64,000 bases of DNA from NCBI GenBank assembly GCA_009773555.1, contig WSXZ01000008.1:1-64000 (forward strand). Direction: 5' to 3'. Source of the stretch: Methylocystaceae bacterium (lineage in GTDB: Bacteria > Pseudomonadota > Alphaproteobacteria > Rhizobiales > Beijerinckiaceae). The notes under the pieces are model-generated. The model saw nothing but the letters and a program-made list of their open reading frames with translations. It did not search any database and was not told the origin of the DNA. Of this stretch, positions 43,460-53,162 are shown one piece after another. Numbering within the stretch: the stretch's first letter is position 1; each line of letters begins with the position of its first letter. The position numbers were made by a program, and so were the translations under genes.

Positions 43460-44259
43460 GTCTTGGACTTCTTCTGCTCGCGACGGCGAGCAGCCTCTCT
43501 GCGGTCATGGCTTTTGCATGGCTCCTGCAGCGCAGGACCGGCCAGTCCGGCTGGATCGACGCGACATGGTCCTTCGCCATCGGGGCAGCGGGCGCGTTTC
43601 TCGCGCTGGCGCCGCTCGATGGCGGAGCGCCGGGCGCACGGCAGGTTTTCGTCGCCGCCTTCGCGGTCGCCGGCGCGGCGCGTCTTGGACTGCATATCAT
43701 CGCGCGCAGCATCAACGCTGGCGAAGATCCGCGCTATTTGGAGCTGGCCGTGGAGTGGGGCGCCGATTTTCCGTGGCGCCTGTTCTGGTTCCTGCAGATT
43801 CAGGCGGGCTGCGCATTCCTGCTGTCGCTCGCTGTGTTTCTTGCCGCCCGCAATCCCGTCGCCTTTCCGGCCCCAACCGACATTGCCGGCGCGGTCATTC
43901 TGGTCTCCGCGATCGCGGGCGAGGCCTGGTCCGATGCGACGCTTGCGCGCTTTCGCGCGACGCGCGGTCCTGGCAGAAGCGTCTGCATGGACGGGCCGTG
44001 GGCTTGGTCGCGGCATCCCAACTACTTTTTCCAGTGGCTGAACTGGGTCGGCTTCGCGGTCGTCGCGATCGACTTTAGCGGCGCCTGGCCGCAGGGCTGG
44101 CTCGCAATGCTGGCGCCGGCCTTCATGTACTGGCTGCTCGCCCATGTCTCCGGCGTTCCGCCGCTCGAAAAGCATATGCTGGCGTCGCGCGGAGACGCGT
44201 TCCGCGCCTACCAGGCGCGTGTGAACGTCTTTTTTCCCGGCCCGCAAAAGCGCTTGTGA
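43456..44259 (+). CDS. DUF1295 membrane protein (steroid-reductase-like)
   Basis: 267 residues, six or seven membrane helices, with the DUF1295 C-terminal block GPWAWSRHPNYFFQWLNWVG and the ending AYQARVNVFFP. The family is related to isoprenylcysteine methyltransferases and steroid 5-alpha reductases, so action on lipid double bonds is plausible. The ATG at 43456 overlaps the chrR stop. It sits in the RpoE operon before a second cfa-type gene, the normal arrangement in this regulon. Confidence 0.9.
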   Translation: MSLGLLLLATASSLSAVMAFAWLLQRRTGQSGWIDATWSFAIGAAGAFLALAPLDGGAPGARQVFVAAFAVAGAARLGLHIIARSINAGEDPRYLELAVEWGADFPWRLFWFLQIQAGCAFLLSLAVFLAARNPVAFPAPTDIAGAVILVSAIAGEAWSDATLARFRATRGPGRSVCMDGPWAWSRHPNYFFQWLNWVGFAVVAIDFSGAWPQGWLAMLAPAFMYWLLAHVSGVPPLEKHMLASRGDAFRAYQARVNVFFPGPQKRL

Positions 44260-44280
44260 ATCTGGTTGGAGGATCGTCGA

Positions 44281-45312
44281 ATGTCCCTTATCGCTTCCGC
44301 CGTCAGCGTCGTCGAACGCGCGCCCCTGCCGGACTCGGTTTTGCGCATGGGCGTCGGTTATCTCGTCGGCCGCACGCGGGACCGCCTCAGCCTGGCCCCG
44401 CCAGCGGCCGTGGAAACATTTGCGCGCGACATGGCAAACTACCCCATCGCGATCCACACGCGGGAAGCCAACGCGCAGCATTATGAAGTGCCCGCGCGAT
44501 TTTTCGAACTGACGCTCGGGCCGCGCCGCAAATATTCGTGCTGCTATTACGACTCGGCCGAAACCACGCTCGCCCAGGCGGAGGAGCGCGCGCTCGAAGA
44601 AACCGCGCGGGACGCCGGGCTGGCCGATGGTCAGAGGATTCTGGAACTCGGCTGCGGGTGGGGATCGCTTTCGCTCTTCATGGCGCAGAGCTACCCGAAC
44701 GCCCGTATCACCGCGGTGTCCAACTCCGCGAGCCAGCGCGCCTATATTGAGGGGCGAATTGCGGAGCTGGGTCTAACGAATTTGAGCGTGATCACGGCGG
44801 ATATGAACGATTTCGCCATGGACCAGCGCTTCGACCGGATCGTGTCGATCGAGATGTTCGAGCATATGTCGAACTGGCGCCCGCTGCTCTCGCGGTTGCG
44901 CGGCTGGCTTTCGCCGGAAGGATCGCTTTTCATCCATATCTTCACGCACCGCAACCAACCGTATCGCTTCGATCACACCGAAAAAGCCGACTGGATCGCG
45001 CAGCATTTCTTTACGGGCGGCATCATGCCAAGCCGTCAGCTCATTCACAGCTTCGGGGATCTCTTCGAAGCCGAGGCCGAATGGCTGTGGAGCGGCCTTC
45101 ATTACCAGCGCACGGCGATCGACTGGCTTCGCAATTTCGACGCCCGGCGGGACGAGATCAACGCGGTCCTGAGCGAAACATACGGAAGCGACGCCGCGCT
45201 CTGGCGTCGCCGTTGGCGGCTGTTTTTCCTCGCAACAGAAGGCCTTTTCGGCGATCGCAATGGCGAGGAATGGGGCGTCAGCCACTATCGCCTGCGTCCA
45301 TCCCGTGGATGA
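44281..45312 (+). CDS. Second CFA-synthase-type SAM methyltransferase
   Basis: 343 residues from ATG 44281, with GGAGG 7 bases upstream. The SAM block ILELGCGWGSLSLFMAQ, then ITAVSNSASQRAYIEGR, FDRIVSIEMFEHMSNW and FIHIFTHRN follow the group that accompanies RpoE/ChrR (DUF1295 partner). It shares only the general fold with the cfa gene at 38589, so the two probably act on different lipid positions or steps, as in furan fatty acid formation. It overlaps the next frame by 8 bases. Confidence 0.9.
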   Translation: MSLIASAVSVVERAPLPDSVLRMGVGYLVGRTRDRLSLAPPAAVETFARDMANYPIAIHTREANAQHYEVPARFFELTLGPRRKYSCCYYDSAETTLAQAEERALEETARDAGLADGQRILELGCGWGSLSLFMAQSYPNARITAVSNSASQRAYIEGRIAELGLTNLSVITADMNDFAMDQRFDRIVSIEMFEHMSNWRPLLSRLRGWLSPEGSLFIHIFTHRNQPYRFDHTEKADWIAQHFFTGGIMPSRQLIHSFGDLFEAEAEWLWSGLHYQRTAIDWLRNFDARRDEINAVLSETYGSDAALWRRRWRLFFLATEGLFGDRNGEEWGVSHYRLRPSRG

Positions 45313-45877
45313 TCTGCACGCGCTCAGGCGGCGTGTGAAAGACTACGCCGCCGCCGCCGATCCGCTGACGGCGACGTCCAACAGGCTCGCGCTGATCCTC
45401 GCGTCGAACCAACCATTCTATCCGCTCTACGTGCGTTGGGTGACCGGAGAAGCGCACGCGCTTCTCGCTCTGACGCTGCTTTCCACGCCGTTTTTTCTCG
45501 CTTCGCCCTGGATGGCGAGGCGGTTCCCGGACGTTGGACGCTTGTGGTTCCCCTCCGTCGGCGCGATCAACACGTTTTTTTGCGCCTTCATTTTTGGCGA
45601 GGGGTCCGGCGTCGAGTGGTTTCTCGCGCCATGTCTGATCATCGCCGTTTTGTCGTGTCGCAGGACGGATATGCGTGCGCTCGGCGCCTATGTCGGAGCA
45701 CTCATCTGCGCATTCATGCTGCTGCATGGCGGTTACGGGCAGCCCCTATATCCGATGGATGCGACACAGCAAGAAGCCCTAAGCTCCCTCAACTTCTATT
45801 CCGCCTCTACTTTGAGCGTGATAGCAGCATGGATGTTTTTGTCCATACGGCGCGAACAAGGTCTCCTCATCCCGTGA
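45305..45877 (+). CDS. Hypothetical membrane protein, about 190 residues
   Basis: The frame is open from 45260, but a GTG at 45305 just before the stop of the methyltransferase gene is a likely coupled start (DDLHALRRRVKDYAAAADPL). About five hydrophobic helices follow, for example LLALTLLSTPFFLASPWMA and MRALGAYVGALICAFMLLHG. No family is recognised. It is last in the sigma factor operon and overlaps the DUF2177 gene end to end by 11 bases. Confidence 0.65.
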   Translation: MDDLHALRRRVKDYAAAADPLTATSNRLALILASNQPFYPLYVRWVTGEAHALLALTLLSTPFFLASPWMARRFPDVGRLWFPSVGAINTFFCAFIFGEGSGVEWFLAPCLIIAVLSCRRTDMRALGAYVGALICAFMLLHGGYGQPLYPMDATQQEALSSLNFYSASTLSVIAAWMFLSIRREQGLLIP

Positions 45878-46271
45878 AGCGCCTTGCGGCGGCATAGCCT
45901 GCGGATGCCGCAGTCGCGGTGAGGAAAACACCCCAGCACAAATCAACGATTGTTACGAGCACGGGCCAGTGATTGAGCGTCGCTTGATTGGTGAGGTCAT
46001 ACGTGCCGTAAGCGACAAGGCCTAACACAGCCCCATTCAGCGTCGCCTTCCGCCAGTCGCCATTCTGGAGCGCTGGCGCGCATGCAAAATAGACAACTCC
46101 GAATAGGTAGAGCGCGTAAAAGGCAATTGCCGGCGCAGCCCGAAACTCATCCGCGAGCAGCACACCGAGTTGCGGCCGGTAAAAGCTCTCGGCCATCAAT
46201 GTTAGCCAGATCACGTCCAGCGCCAGCATGCCGAAAGCCGCGCCTGCATAGGCAAAGATGAAGCGGAACAT
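45867..46271 (-). CDS. DUF2177 family membrane protein
   Basis: 134 residues with four membrane helices and the family blocks LDVIWLTLMAESFYRPQLG, FYALYLFGVVYF and GLVAYGTYDLTNQATL. DUF2177 is a common member of the RpoE/ChrR regulon, though its function is unknown. ATG 46271 has AGGAG about 7 bases upstream, and an RpoE-type promoter ends about 25 bases before it. Confidence 0.9.
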   Translation of the reverse strand: MFRFIFAYAGAAFGMLALDVIWLTLMAESFYRPQLGVLLADEFRAAPAIAFYALYLFGVVYFACAPALQNGDWRKATLNGAVLGLVAYGTYDLTNQATLNHWPVLVTIVDLCWGVFLTATAASAGYAAARRFTG

Positions 46272-46296
46272 CGAGTCTCCTGACGACCCCGGATGT

Positions 46297-46325
46297 TTAT
46301 ACGAGCGGCATCGCCAAGAGGATCA
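46297..46325 (-). promoter_or_regulatory. RpoE (ECF)-type promoter of the DUF2177 gene
   Basis: Minus strand TGATCC, 18 bases, TATAA: the third copy in this window with the same spacing. Predicted transcript start is near 46290, 19 bases before the ATG. Confidence 0.8.
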
Positions 46326-46593
46326 CGAGCAGGCCTTGCAGGGCGCCAAAAAATGCCCTCGCGGCATTTATGTTCGAGCGAGCCGCAGTTTCGCCACCGC
46401 TGACGCTCTCTAACTCTTTTGCGTTGAATTCGCTCGCGCCAGTGACCAGAGCGTTCGTTCTTTCGGCGTATTGTTAATTTCCGACGTGTGCTTTTTGGCG
46501 ATTGCTCAAAATTTATGTCGCGAGTAAGCCTTTGGCGCGGTCACGGTCGCGGAAAGTCTGCTCCTGGCGTTTCCTGACACAGACCGCAATCCT
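46326..46593. other. Intergenic stretch, no supported gene
   Basis: Between the DUF2177 promoter and the integrase relic. A minus-strand frame ends in FRDRDRAKGLLAT near 46520, but it has no usable start and is not called. The stretch is probably part of the same decayed island. Confidence 0.35.
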
Positions 46594-46799
46594 TCAAGCG
46601 CGAGATGAAGCGACTTTGGCGCCGCGCTTCATTTCCTCACACTTTTCCGCCCACCAAACCATCGTGCGGACGCGTTCTTCCCAAAAATCGGCGCGCGCAT
46701 AGGCGCGGCGCACGCTGTCATTGCGTCCACCGCCATCTGACAATTTGAAGAGACGGGCGCGAGGCTTAACGGCGCGGATGGAAATATCTTAAGAGCCAT
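46594..46799 (-). pseudogene. Tyrosine-type phage integrase relic
   Basis: From ATG 46799 the minus strand starts MALK; one base is missing, after which the frame reads ISIRAVKPRARLFKLSDGGG, the arm-binding N-terminus of P4-type integrases. This joins directly to RNDSVRRAYARADFWEERV then RTMVWWAEKCEEMK, the typical integrase C-terminal end. About 300 middle residues including the catalytic Arg/His/Tyr are gone. The relic lies 158 bases from the 3' end of tRNA-Leu, read away from it, the standard position for an island integrase. Confidence 0.8.
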
Positions 46800-46956
46800 G
46801 TTGGCGTCTGATTGGTATCAGCGCGATTCCAACGAATAACCAACAAATCGGCTGGATACCTACGAACGCCGTCGGACGCCTCCGGGCGCTAAGTCGAGCA
46901 TAACTCTTTGGTTTGATGCAATTCTGGGATAATTTGGGCGAGCGCGCGCGCTGATT

Positions 46957-47041
46957 TGGTGCCCAGGAGAGGACTCGAACCTCCACGGCTTTCACCACTG
47001 GTACCTGAAACCAGCGCGTCTACCAATTCCGCCACCTGGGC
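46957..47041 (-). tRNA. tRNA-Leu (anticodon CAG)
   Basis: The minus strand folds as a class II tRNA of 85 bases including an encoded CCA: acceptor GCCCAGG/CCTGGGC, D-loop TTGGTAGAC, anticodon arm CTGGT-TTCAGGT-ACCAG with anticodon CAG, a long variable arm, and T-loop GGTTCGAGTCC. It reads CUG codons. Its 3' end faces the integrase relic, so it was probably an attachment site. Confidence 0.95.
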
Positions 47042-47225
47042 TTAGAGCGCGTCTCATAGGGGCAGCGGACGCCCCGTGTCAATGCGCGCTGTATGCAAAA
47101 CCGCATGGCCGCCCAGGTCGCGGCGGCGCCCGCCTCGCGCATTTCCTTCGTCGTCAAATTTCGCTAGAGCCTTAGCGACCATTTTTCCGGCGGGAGCCGG
47201 CGCGGCGCAAGCGGAGCAAATCGCA

Positions 47226-48257
47226 ATGATCGGCGACAATAACCAGACCATTGGCGAAGGACGGGTGGTGACGGTGTTCGGCGGCTCCGGCTTTGTCGGC
47301 CGCTACGTCGTCCGGGCGCTGGCGCGCGACGGCTGGCGCGTGCGCGTCGCTTGCCGGCGGCCCGACCTTGCCTTCTTTCTTCAGCCGCTCGGCCGCGTCG
47401 GCCAGGTGATGGCGGTTCAGGCCAATGTGCGCAGTCCGGAGTCGATTGCGGCGGCCCTGCGCGGCGCCTCGGCGGTGGTTAATCTTGTCGGCATCCTTGC
47501 TGAAACCGGCGCCCAGAAATTCTCGACCGTTCAGGCGGGCGGCGCGCGCGTGATCGCCGAGGCGGCGAAAGCCGCCTGCATCGACAATGTCGTGCATATT
47601 TCCGCCATCGGCGCCGATCCGCAGTCGCGTTCGGCTTATGGCCGAAGCAAGGCGGAAGGCGAAGCCGCCATGCTTGCGGCGGTTCCTGCCACGGTCATCC
47701 TGCGCCCCTCAGTGATTTTCGGGCCGGAAGATGACTTCTTCAACCGCTTCGCCACCATGGCGCGCTACTTTCCGTTCGTGCCCATCGTCGGCGCCGAGAC
47801 GAAATTCCAGCCGGTCTATGTCGGCGACGTCGCCGACGCGGTGGCGATCGCGCTCGCCGGCCGCGCCAAGCCGGGCGTCGCTTATGAACTCGGCGGTCCG
47901 GAGGTCAAAAGCTTCGCGGAGATCGTCGATTATGTTCTGAAGGTCACGCAGCGCCAGCGCCGAATCCTGAAACTCTCCTTCGGAACCGGCAAGCTTATGG
48001 CCAGCGTGACGAAAATGCTGACCAAGCTGTCGCTGGGTCTTTTCCCGAAGCTCCTGCGCATGACGCGAGATCAGGTCGAATTGCTCAAGCATGACAATGT
48101 CGTCAGCGACGCGGCGAAGGCCGAGGCGCGCACGCTTCAAGGTCTCGGGATAGCCGATCCGCAATCGATCGAGTCGATCGTGCCGACCTATCTCTATCGC
48201 TTCCGCAAGGTCGGGCAATATCAGACGCAGCGGCTGGGCGAATCCGCGTCGCGTTGA
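47226..48257 (+). CDS. NAD(P)-binding protein of the complex I NDUFA9 family
   Basis: 343 residues from ATG 47226 (GGAG 10 bases upstream). The atypical short-chain dehydrogenase Rossmann motif VVTVFGGSGFVGRYVVRAL is followed by NLVGILAETGAQKFSTVQ and YGRSKAEGEAAM, as in mitochondrial NDUFA9 and its alphaproteobacterial homologues. In the family it binds NADPH and is linked to complex I assembly. The frame is open upstream to 47076, but that part has no start signal. Confidence 0.9.
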   Translation: MIGDNNQTIGEGRVVTVFGGSGFVGRYVVRALARDGWRVRVACRRPDLAFFLQPLGRVGQVMAVQANVRSPESIAAALRGASAVVNLVGILAETGAQKFSTVQAGGARVIAEAAKAACIDNVVHISAIGADPQSRSAYGRSKAEGEAAMLAAVPATVILRPSVIFGPEDDFFNRFATMARYFPFVPIVGAETKFQPVYVGDVADAVAIALAGRAKPGVAYELGGPEVKSFAEIVDYVLKVTQRQRRILKLSFGTGKLMASVTKMLTKLSLGLFPKLLRMTRDQVELLKHDNVVSDAAKAEARTLQGLGIADPQSIESIVPTYLYRFRKVGQYQTQRLGESASR

Positions 48258-48274
48258 CGACGTCGAGTTCTGAA

Positions 48275-48976
48275 CTAGCGCCCGCGGGCGGACTGCGTCG
48301 TTTGCGGCGGCAGCATCCGATGGATGCGGGTCATGAAGGCGACGGCAAAGAGCGGCGTCAGCACGTTCAGCCCCGGCGTCGCGACGAAGACGGCGATAAA
48401 CAGTCCGGCGACGAAGAGCCATGGCGCATGGCGACGGCGCAACGCCTCCGACTCTTGCAGCGAACGAAAGCGCGTCGCGGCGAAGAGAAAATATTCGCGC
48501 CCGAAAAGATAGGCGTTGGCGAGGAGGAAGGCCGCGGCGTTTATTCCCGGCACAAAGAGCAGCAGCAGCGCAAAAAAATTGACGATCGCCGAAATCCCCG
48601 CAAAGCGCAGGCCCATGAGAATCGCCTGGGTCGCCGGAATGGCGCGACCGTGCTGTCCCGGCGGATAGAGATCGGCTTCAACGTGATCGGCGAGATCGTC
48701 GAGGAATAATCCGGACACCAGCACGGAGACGGGGGCGATGAGAAACGCCATCAGGAAGAACAATCCGGCGCCCGTCGCATAGGTCAAAGCCGTCCGCAGC
48801 CAAGGATGCTCGACCATCACGAAGGACATGGCGAGCTTATCGAGACCCACCCAGGCGAGCGCCAGCAACAGGAACGTCATGCCGAGACTTTTGAGGAGCA
48901 CCGCGCGGAACGGCGGCGTCACGATCTGGCGCAGCGCCGCCAAGGCGGCCTCGAACATTTCGGTCATGCGAGTCAA
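48275..48976 (-). CDS. EI24/CysZ-like membrane protein
   Basis: 233 residues with about four long hydrophobic segments and the family pattern IVTPPFRAVLLKSLGMTFLL and FLDDLADHVEADLYP. CysZ members import sulfate; in alphaproteobacteria the EI24 group is not well characterised. The ATG could be 48976 or the in-frame ATG two or five codons later. Convergent with the NDUFA9-like gene. Confidence 0.8.
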   Translation of the reverse strand: MTRMTEMFEAALAALRQIVTPPFRAVLLKSLGMTFLLLALAWVGLDKLAMSFVMVEHPWLRTALTYATGAGLFFLMAFLIAPVSVLVSGLFLDDLADHVEADLYPPGQHGRAIPATQAILMGLRFAGISAIVNFFALLLLFVPGINAAAFLLANAYLFGREYFLFAATRFRSLQESEALRRRHAPWLFVAGLFIAVFVATPGLNVLTPLFAVAFMTRIHRMLPPQTTQSARGR

Positions 48977-49095
48977 TCACCTGCATCAATCATGGCGCGT
49001 CGCGCCGCCCAAGTCGGAGAGCGCGTTACGGCCGCCATCCAGATGGCGTTTCGCAGCGCGCGACGCAAGAGCCGGGCGCGGTCGGAGGCCTGTCG

Positions 49096-49683
49096 CTATG
49101 TGCTGAGATGCGCGCCGAGATTTTCGAGGCCTTTCTCGAACTGATCGCCGATCATCTTGTCGCGGCTGACGAAGATGTTCATCGCCCTGCTCGCGAGGCT
49201 GGCGTTGCCGGACATGCTCCAAACGACATGAGTCTTATGCGCCGCGGAGTCGCCGCCCAAACCCAGCGCGCGCGCGAGCCATCGACCTTTCGTCAGTTCG
49301 CCGTCAGGTGCGAGAAAAAAGGTCACGTCATTGGCGGCCGCAAAGGGCTTGCGCATATCGAGCCTGAGGTCGACGCGCTCGGTCGGTCGACTGTCGACGA
49401 TGGTCATGCGCCCTGCGCCGACACTCTTGTCGCCGGACCATTCGAAGGCGGCCCCGGGGCCCGCTGCGGGTCCCTCATATTGGATTTCAGCTTTTGGATC
49501 GAGTTTCGCCCAGGGTGACCAAGACTGCCAATTGCGCAGATCGTTGATCGCGGCAAAAACCTGTCGCGGCGGCGCATTGATGACCGCCTCGCGCCGCACC
49601 ACGAAACTATTCGGCTGGAGGTAAACGGCCAGTGCGAGCAAACCGGCGCCGTAGAGCAAGACGATGAGCAACAAGCCAGTCAT
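49096..49683 (-). CDS. SRPBCC family protein with a membrane anchor
   Basis: 195 residues from ATG 49683, preceded by GGAGGG. An N-terminal helix (GLLLIVLLYGAGLLALAVYL) anchors a START/SRPBCC domain (VINAPPRQVFAAINDLRNW, SPWAKLDPKAEIQYEG, LENLGAHL). The fold holds hydrophobic ligands; the ligand is not known. The gene follows the phosphopantetheinyl transferase gene on the same strand after about 55 bases. Confidence 0.82.
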   Translation of the reverse strand: MTGLLLIVLLYGAGLLALAVYLQPNSFVVRREAVINAPPRQVFAAINDLRNWQSWSPWAKLDPKAEIQYEGPAAGPGAAFEWSGDKSVGAGRMTIVDSRPTERVDLRLDMRKPFAAANDVTFFLAPDGELTKGRWLARALGLGGDSAAHKTHVVWSMSGNASLASRAMNIFVSRDKMIGDQFEKGLENLGAHLST

Positions 49684-49738
49684 AAAACCCTCCAATGCAT
49701 GCGCCCGGAGAACCCGCGACACAACTAGCGCGCCGGGC

Positions 49739-50428
49739 TCAGGCTTCAAATGAATCGGCAGCCTGGATCAGCGCGGCCGCGTGCTTTTCCATGAGACGGA
49801 AATTGATCTCGCCGCGCGCCGCCGCGGCGATGAAGAAACCCGCGCGCCGCCACTGGGCGACGCCGTAGCTCTCGCCGGAATCGCTGCTAACGGCGAGCGG
49901 CGACAGCTTGACGACAAAGCTGTCGAGCCCGCCCGCCAGGCCGCGCCCGTCGGCCTTCAGGACGGCCTCCTTGAGGGTCCAGATCGCAAAGAAAACTTCG
50001 CTTTGCGACTCCGGATCGGATTGGGCGCGCACGATCGCCGCCTCTTCGGGCGCAAAGAAGCGCTCCGCCACCCTCAGGGCGTCCCGTGGCTTGAGAAACG
50101 ATTCGACGTCGACGCCGATGTCGCGACCTGACGCGATCGCCACGGCGGCCATGCCCCGGGTATGCGACAGGCTGACGTCAAGGCCGGCGTGCGGCGACAG
50201 CAGGAACGGCTTGCCGTGCAGCGTCACGCCGAATCGCCACGCGGCGGGCGCAATCCTTTTCGCGCGCCCGGAAAGGCTTGCGCGCAACAGCGCATGTGCG
50301 GCGACATAGGCGCGGCGATCCGATGCGAACGCGAAACGCGCCGCCCGCGCTGTTTCGGCTTCGTCGAGAAGCGCAGCGAGCTTCGGCCATTCGTCGGCGG
50401 CGATCTGCGCGACGTCGATGAAGAACAC
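49739..50428 (-). CDS. 4'-phosphopantetheinyl transferase (Sfp type)
   Basis: 229 residues. The Mg/CoA site motifs are present: DIGVDVESF near residue 105 and FAIWTLKEAVLKADGRGL near 150, with SLSHTRGMAAVAIA before them. It transfers phosphopantetheine from CoA to carrier proteins of fatty acid, polyketide or peptide synthesis. The start is GTG. No synthase gene lies nearby, so the substrate is unknown. Confidence 0.92.
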   Translation of the reverse strand: MFFIDVAQIAADEWPKLAALLDEAETARAARFAFASDRRAYVAAHALLRASLSGRAKRIAPAAWRFGVTLHGKPFLLSPHAGLDVSLSHTRGMAAVAIASGRDIGVDVESFLKPRDALRVAERFFAPEEAAIVRAQSDPESQSEVFFAIWTLKEAVLKADGRGLAGGLDSFVVKLSPLAVSSDSGESYGVAQWRRAGFFIAAAARGEINFRLMEKHAAALIQAADSFEA

Positions 50429-50466
50429 GTCGACGACGGCCGCGGACGTCTCAGCGTCGGCCGACG

Positions 50467-51537
<1,071 letters not shown>

Positions 51538-51705
51538 TCAAACGCGGAAGATCGAAGACGCCGTTCGCGTCGCGTGGGCGTCGCCGGCCGGCGCTGCGGG
51601 CGCGTCTTGCGCGGCGGCCGGCTTCAAATTTCGCCCTGCTGGTTCGTCTATCGCATTTGTCGAGAGATTCAAACCCGCTGGGGCGCAGTCTGGAAAAATT
51701 GCGCG

Positions 51706-52095
51706 TCAGCCCTGCTGGGCGGGGGTCGTTAAGACCAGCCCGTCGAGTTCCGGCCTTACGGTGATCTGGCAGCACAGCCGCGAATTCGGCTTCACGTCGA
51801 AGGCGAAGTCGAGCATATCCTCCTCCATCTGCGACGCCTTGCCGGTTTTTTCGGCCCATTTTTCATCGACATAGACGTGACAGGTGGCGCAAGCGCAGGC
51901 GCCGCCGCATTCCGCGGCGATCTCGGGAATGTCGTTGCGCCGGGCTGTCTCCATCACGGTCGAACCGACCTCGCCCTCGACGGATCGGGCTTGACCCTGG
52001 GAATCGACGAAGGTGATCTTGACCTTTGTCGGCGCGCCGCCCCCCGGTTCCGCGCCATAGCGGGTCGCCGCATCCTCAAAGCTCATCTTCGCCAT
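51706..52095 (-). CDS. [2Fe-2S] ferredoxin, adrenodoxin type
   Basis: 129 residues from ATG 52095. The cluster ligands are in CGGACACATCHVYV (Cys-x5-Cys-x2-Cys) and RLCCQI near the C-terminus. The DEKWAEKT and MEEDMLDFAFDVKPNS blocks match the adrenodoxin/putidaredoxin and FdVI group, which serve P450s or Fe-S assembly. ATG codons at 52167 and 52119 are also in frame. The FNR encoded next on the same strand is a likely partner. Confidence 0.9.
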   Translation of the reverse strand: MAKMSFEDAATRYGAEPGGGAPTKVKITFVDSQGQARSVEGEVGSTVMETARRNDIPEIAAECGGACACATCHVYVDEKWAEKTGKASQMEEDMLDFAFDVKPNSRLCCQITVRPELDGLVLTTPAQQG

Positions 52096-52332
52096 GACGC
52101 CTGTCTCTTCCTCATGCATGCTCGACTTTCGCGGCGCTCCCGACTGTGCTTGAAGCAGGAAAGCCACGGGCCGCTATTCTTCCGCGCGTCGTGCGGTTGC
52201 GCCGCCAGCGCTGCCCAAATTGTCGCCGTTCAGTTAGCACCCGTCCGTTTGCGGCGCTAGCCCCTCCCGACGCGCGCGACCGTAGGCCACATTCGATGCA
52301 ATTCAGCGGCAACCGCCGAAAGAGACGCGCAG

Positions 52333-53139
52333 ATGACGGACATCGCTTTAGGGTTCCGGAACGCCGATGGCGCGCTACGGTCGGAGCTGACCGGCTGTCT
52401 CGATTTCATGAACGAAACGCCTTTTTTCAAGCGCTACAAGCAAGAGACTTGGGACGCGCTGCAAATATCCGGAAACAGTAAGATATTGGATGTCGCCTGC
52501 GGCGTCGGCTTCGACGTCATCGGACTTGCGCGGCGCTTCCCGCGCGCCGACATCTTCGGGCTCGATTCGGCGCATGGCTTTCTTAGCCTTGCGCGAGAGC
52601 GGGCGCGGGAGCTTCCCAATGCGCTTTTCGTCGGCGGCGACTCCCGCAACCTCCCCTTCGGCGATCGCGTGTTCGATGGCGTTCGAATCGATCGCTCCTT
52701 GCAGCACATCAGCGCTCCCATCGAGGCGCTGCGCGAAATGGTCCGGGTGACGCGCAAGGGCGGCAGAATCGTCGTCGCCGAGCCCGACTGGGGAACATAT
52801 TTCGTCTACAACGGGAAACTCGAAACCGGGGCGAAGATGGCGCGACTATGGGAGAAGTCTTTCGCCAATCCTTACATCGGCCGGGAGATCGGCGTTCTGC
52901 TCCAAAAGTGCGGCGTCGAAAACATCGGCTGCAGGGCGCATGCTCTCGTCGTCAGAAGTCTCGACGCCGCGGAGATCATCTTCGACCTCACGCGCGTGAC
53001 GGAGAATTGCGTGTCCGCGGGCGTCTTGACGCGAGACGAGGCGGAAGACTGGTCGAGCGCGTCTAACGCGGCGTCCCAAAGCGGCGCGTTTCTCGCGTGC
53101 CTGAACCTCATGCTGTGGGAAGGTTCGATCCCGGACTGA
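52333..53139 (+). CDS. SAM-dependent methyltransferase
   Basis: 268 residues with a class I fold: SAM motif ILDVACGVGFDVIGLARRF near residue 50, IFGLDSAHGFLSLAR, and GGRIVVAEPDW for post-motif III. The ending is typical of UbiE/small-molecule methyltransferases. The target is not known. It stands alone and is convergent with the lipoprotein gene of the Mla operon. Confidence 0.85.
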   Translation: MTDIALGFRNADGALRSELTGCLDFMNETPFFKRYKQETWDALQISGNSKILDVACGVGFDVIGLARRFPRADIFGLDSAHGFLSLARERARELPNALFVGGDSRNLPFGDRVFDGVRIDRSLQHISAPIEALREMVRVTRKGGRIVVAEPDWGTYFVYNGKLETGAKMARLWEKSFANPYIGREIGVLLQKCGVENIGCRAHALVVRSLDAAEIIFDLTRVTENCVSAGVLTRDEAEDWSSASNAASQSGAFLACLNLMLWEGSIPD

Positions 53140-53162
53140 GCGGTTGCGCCCTGCAAGCGTTG

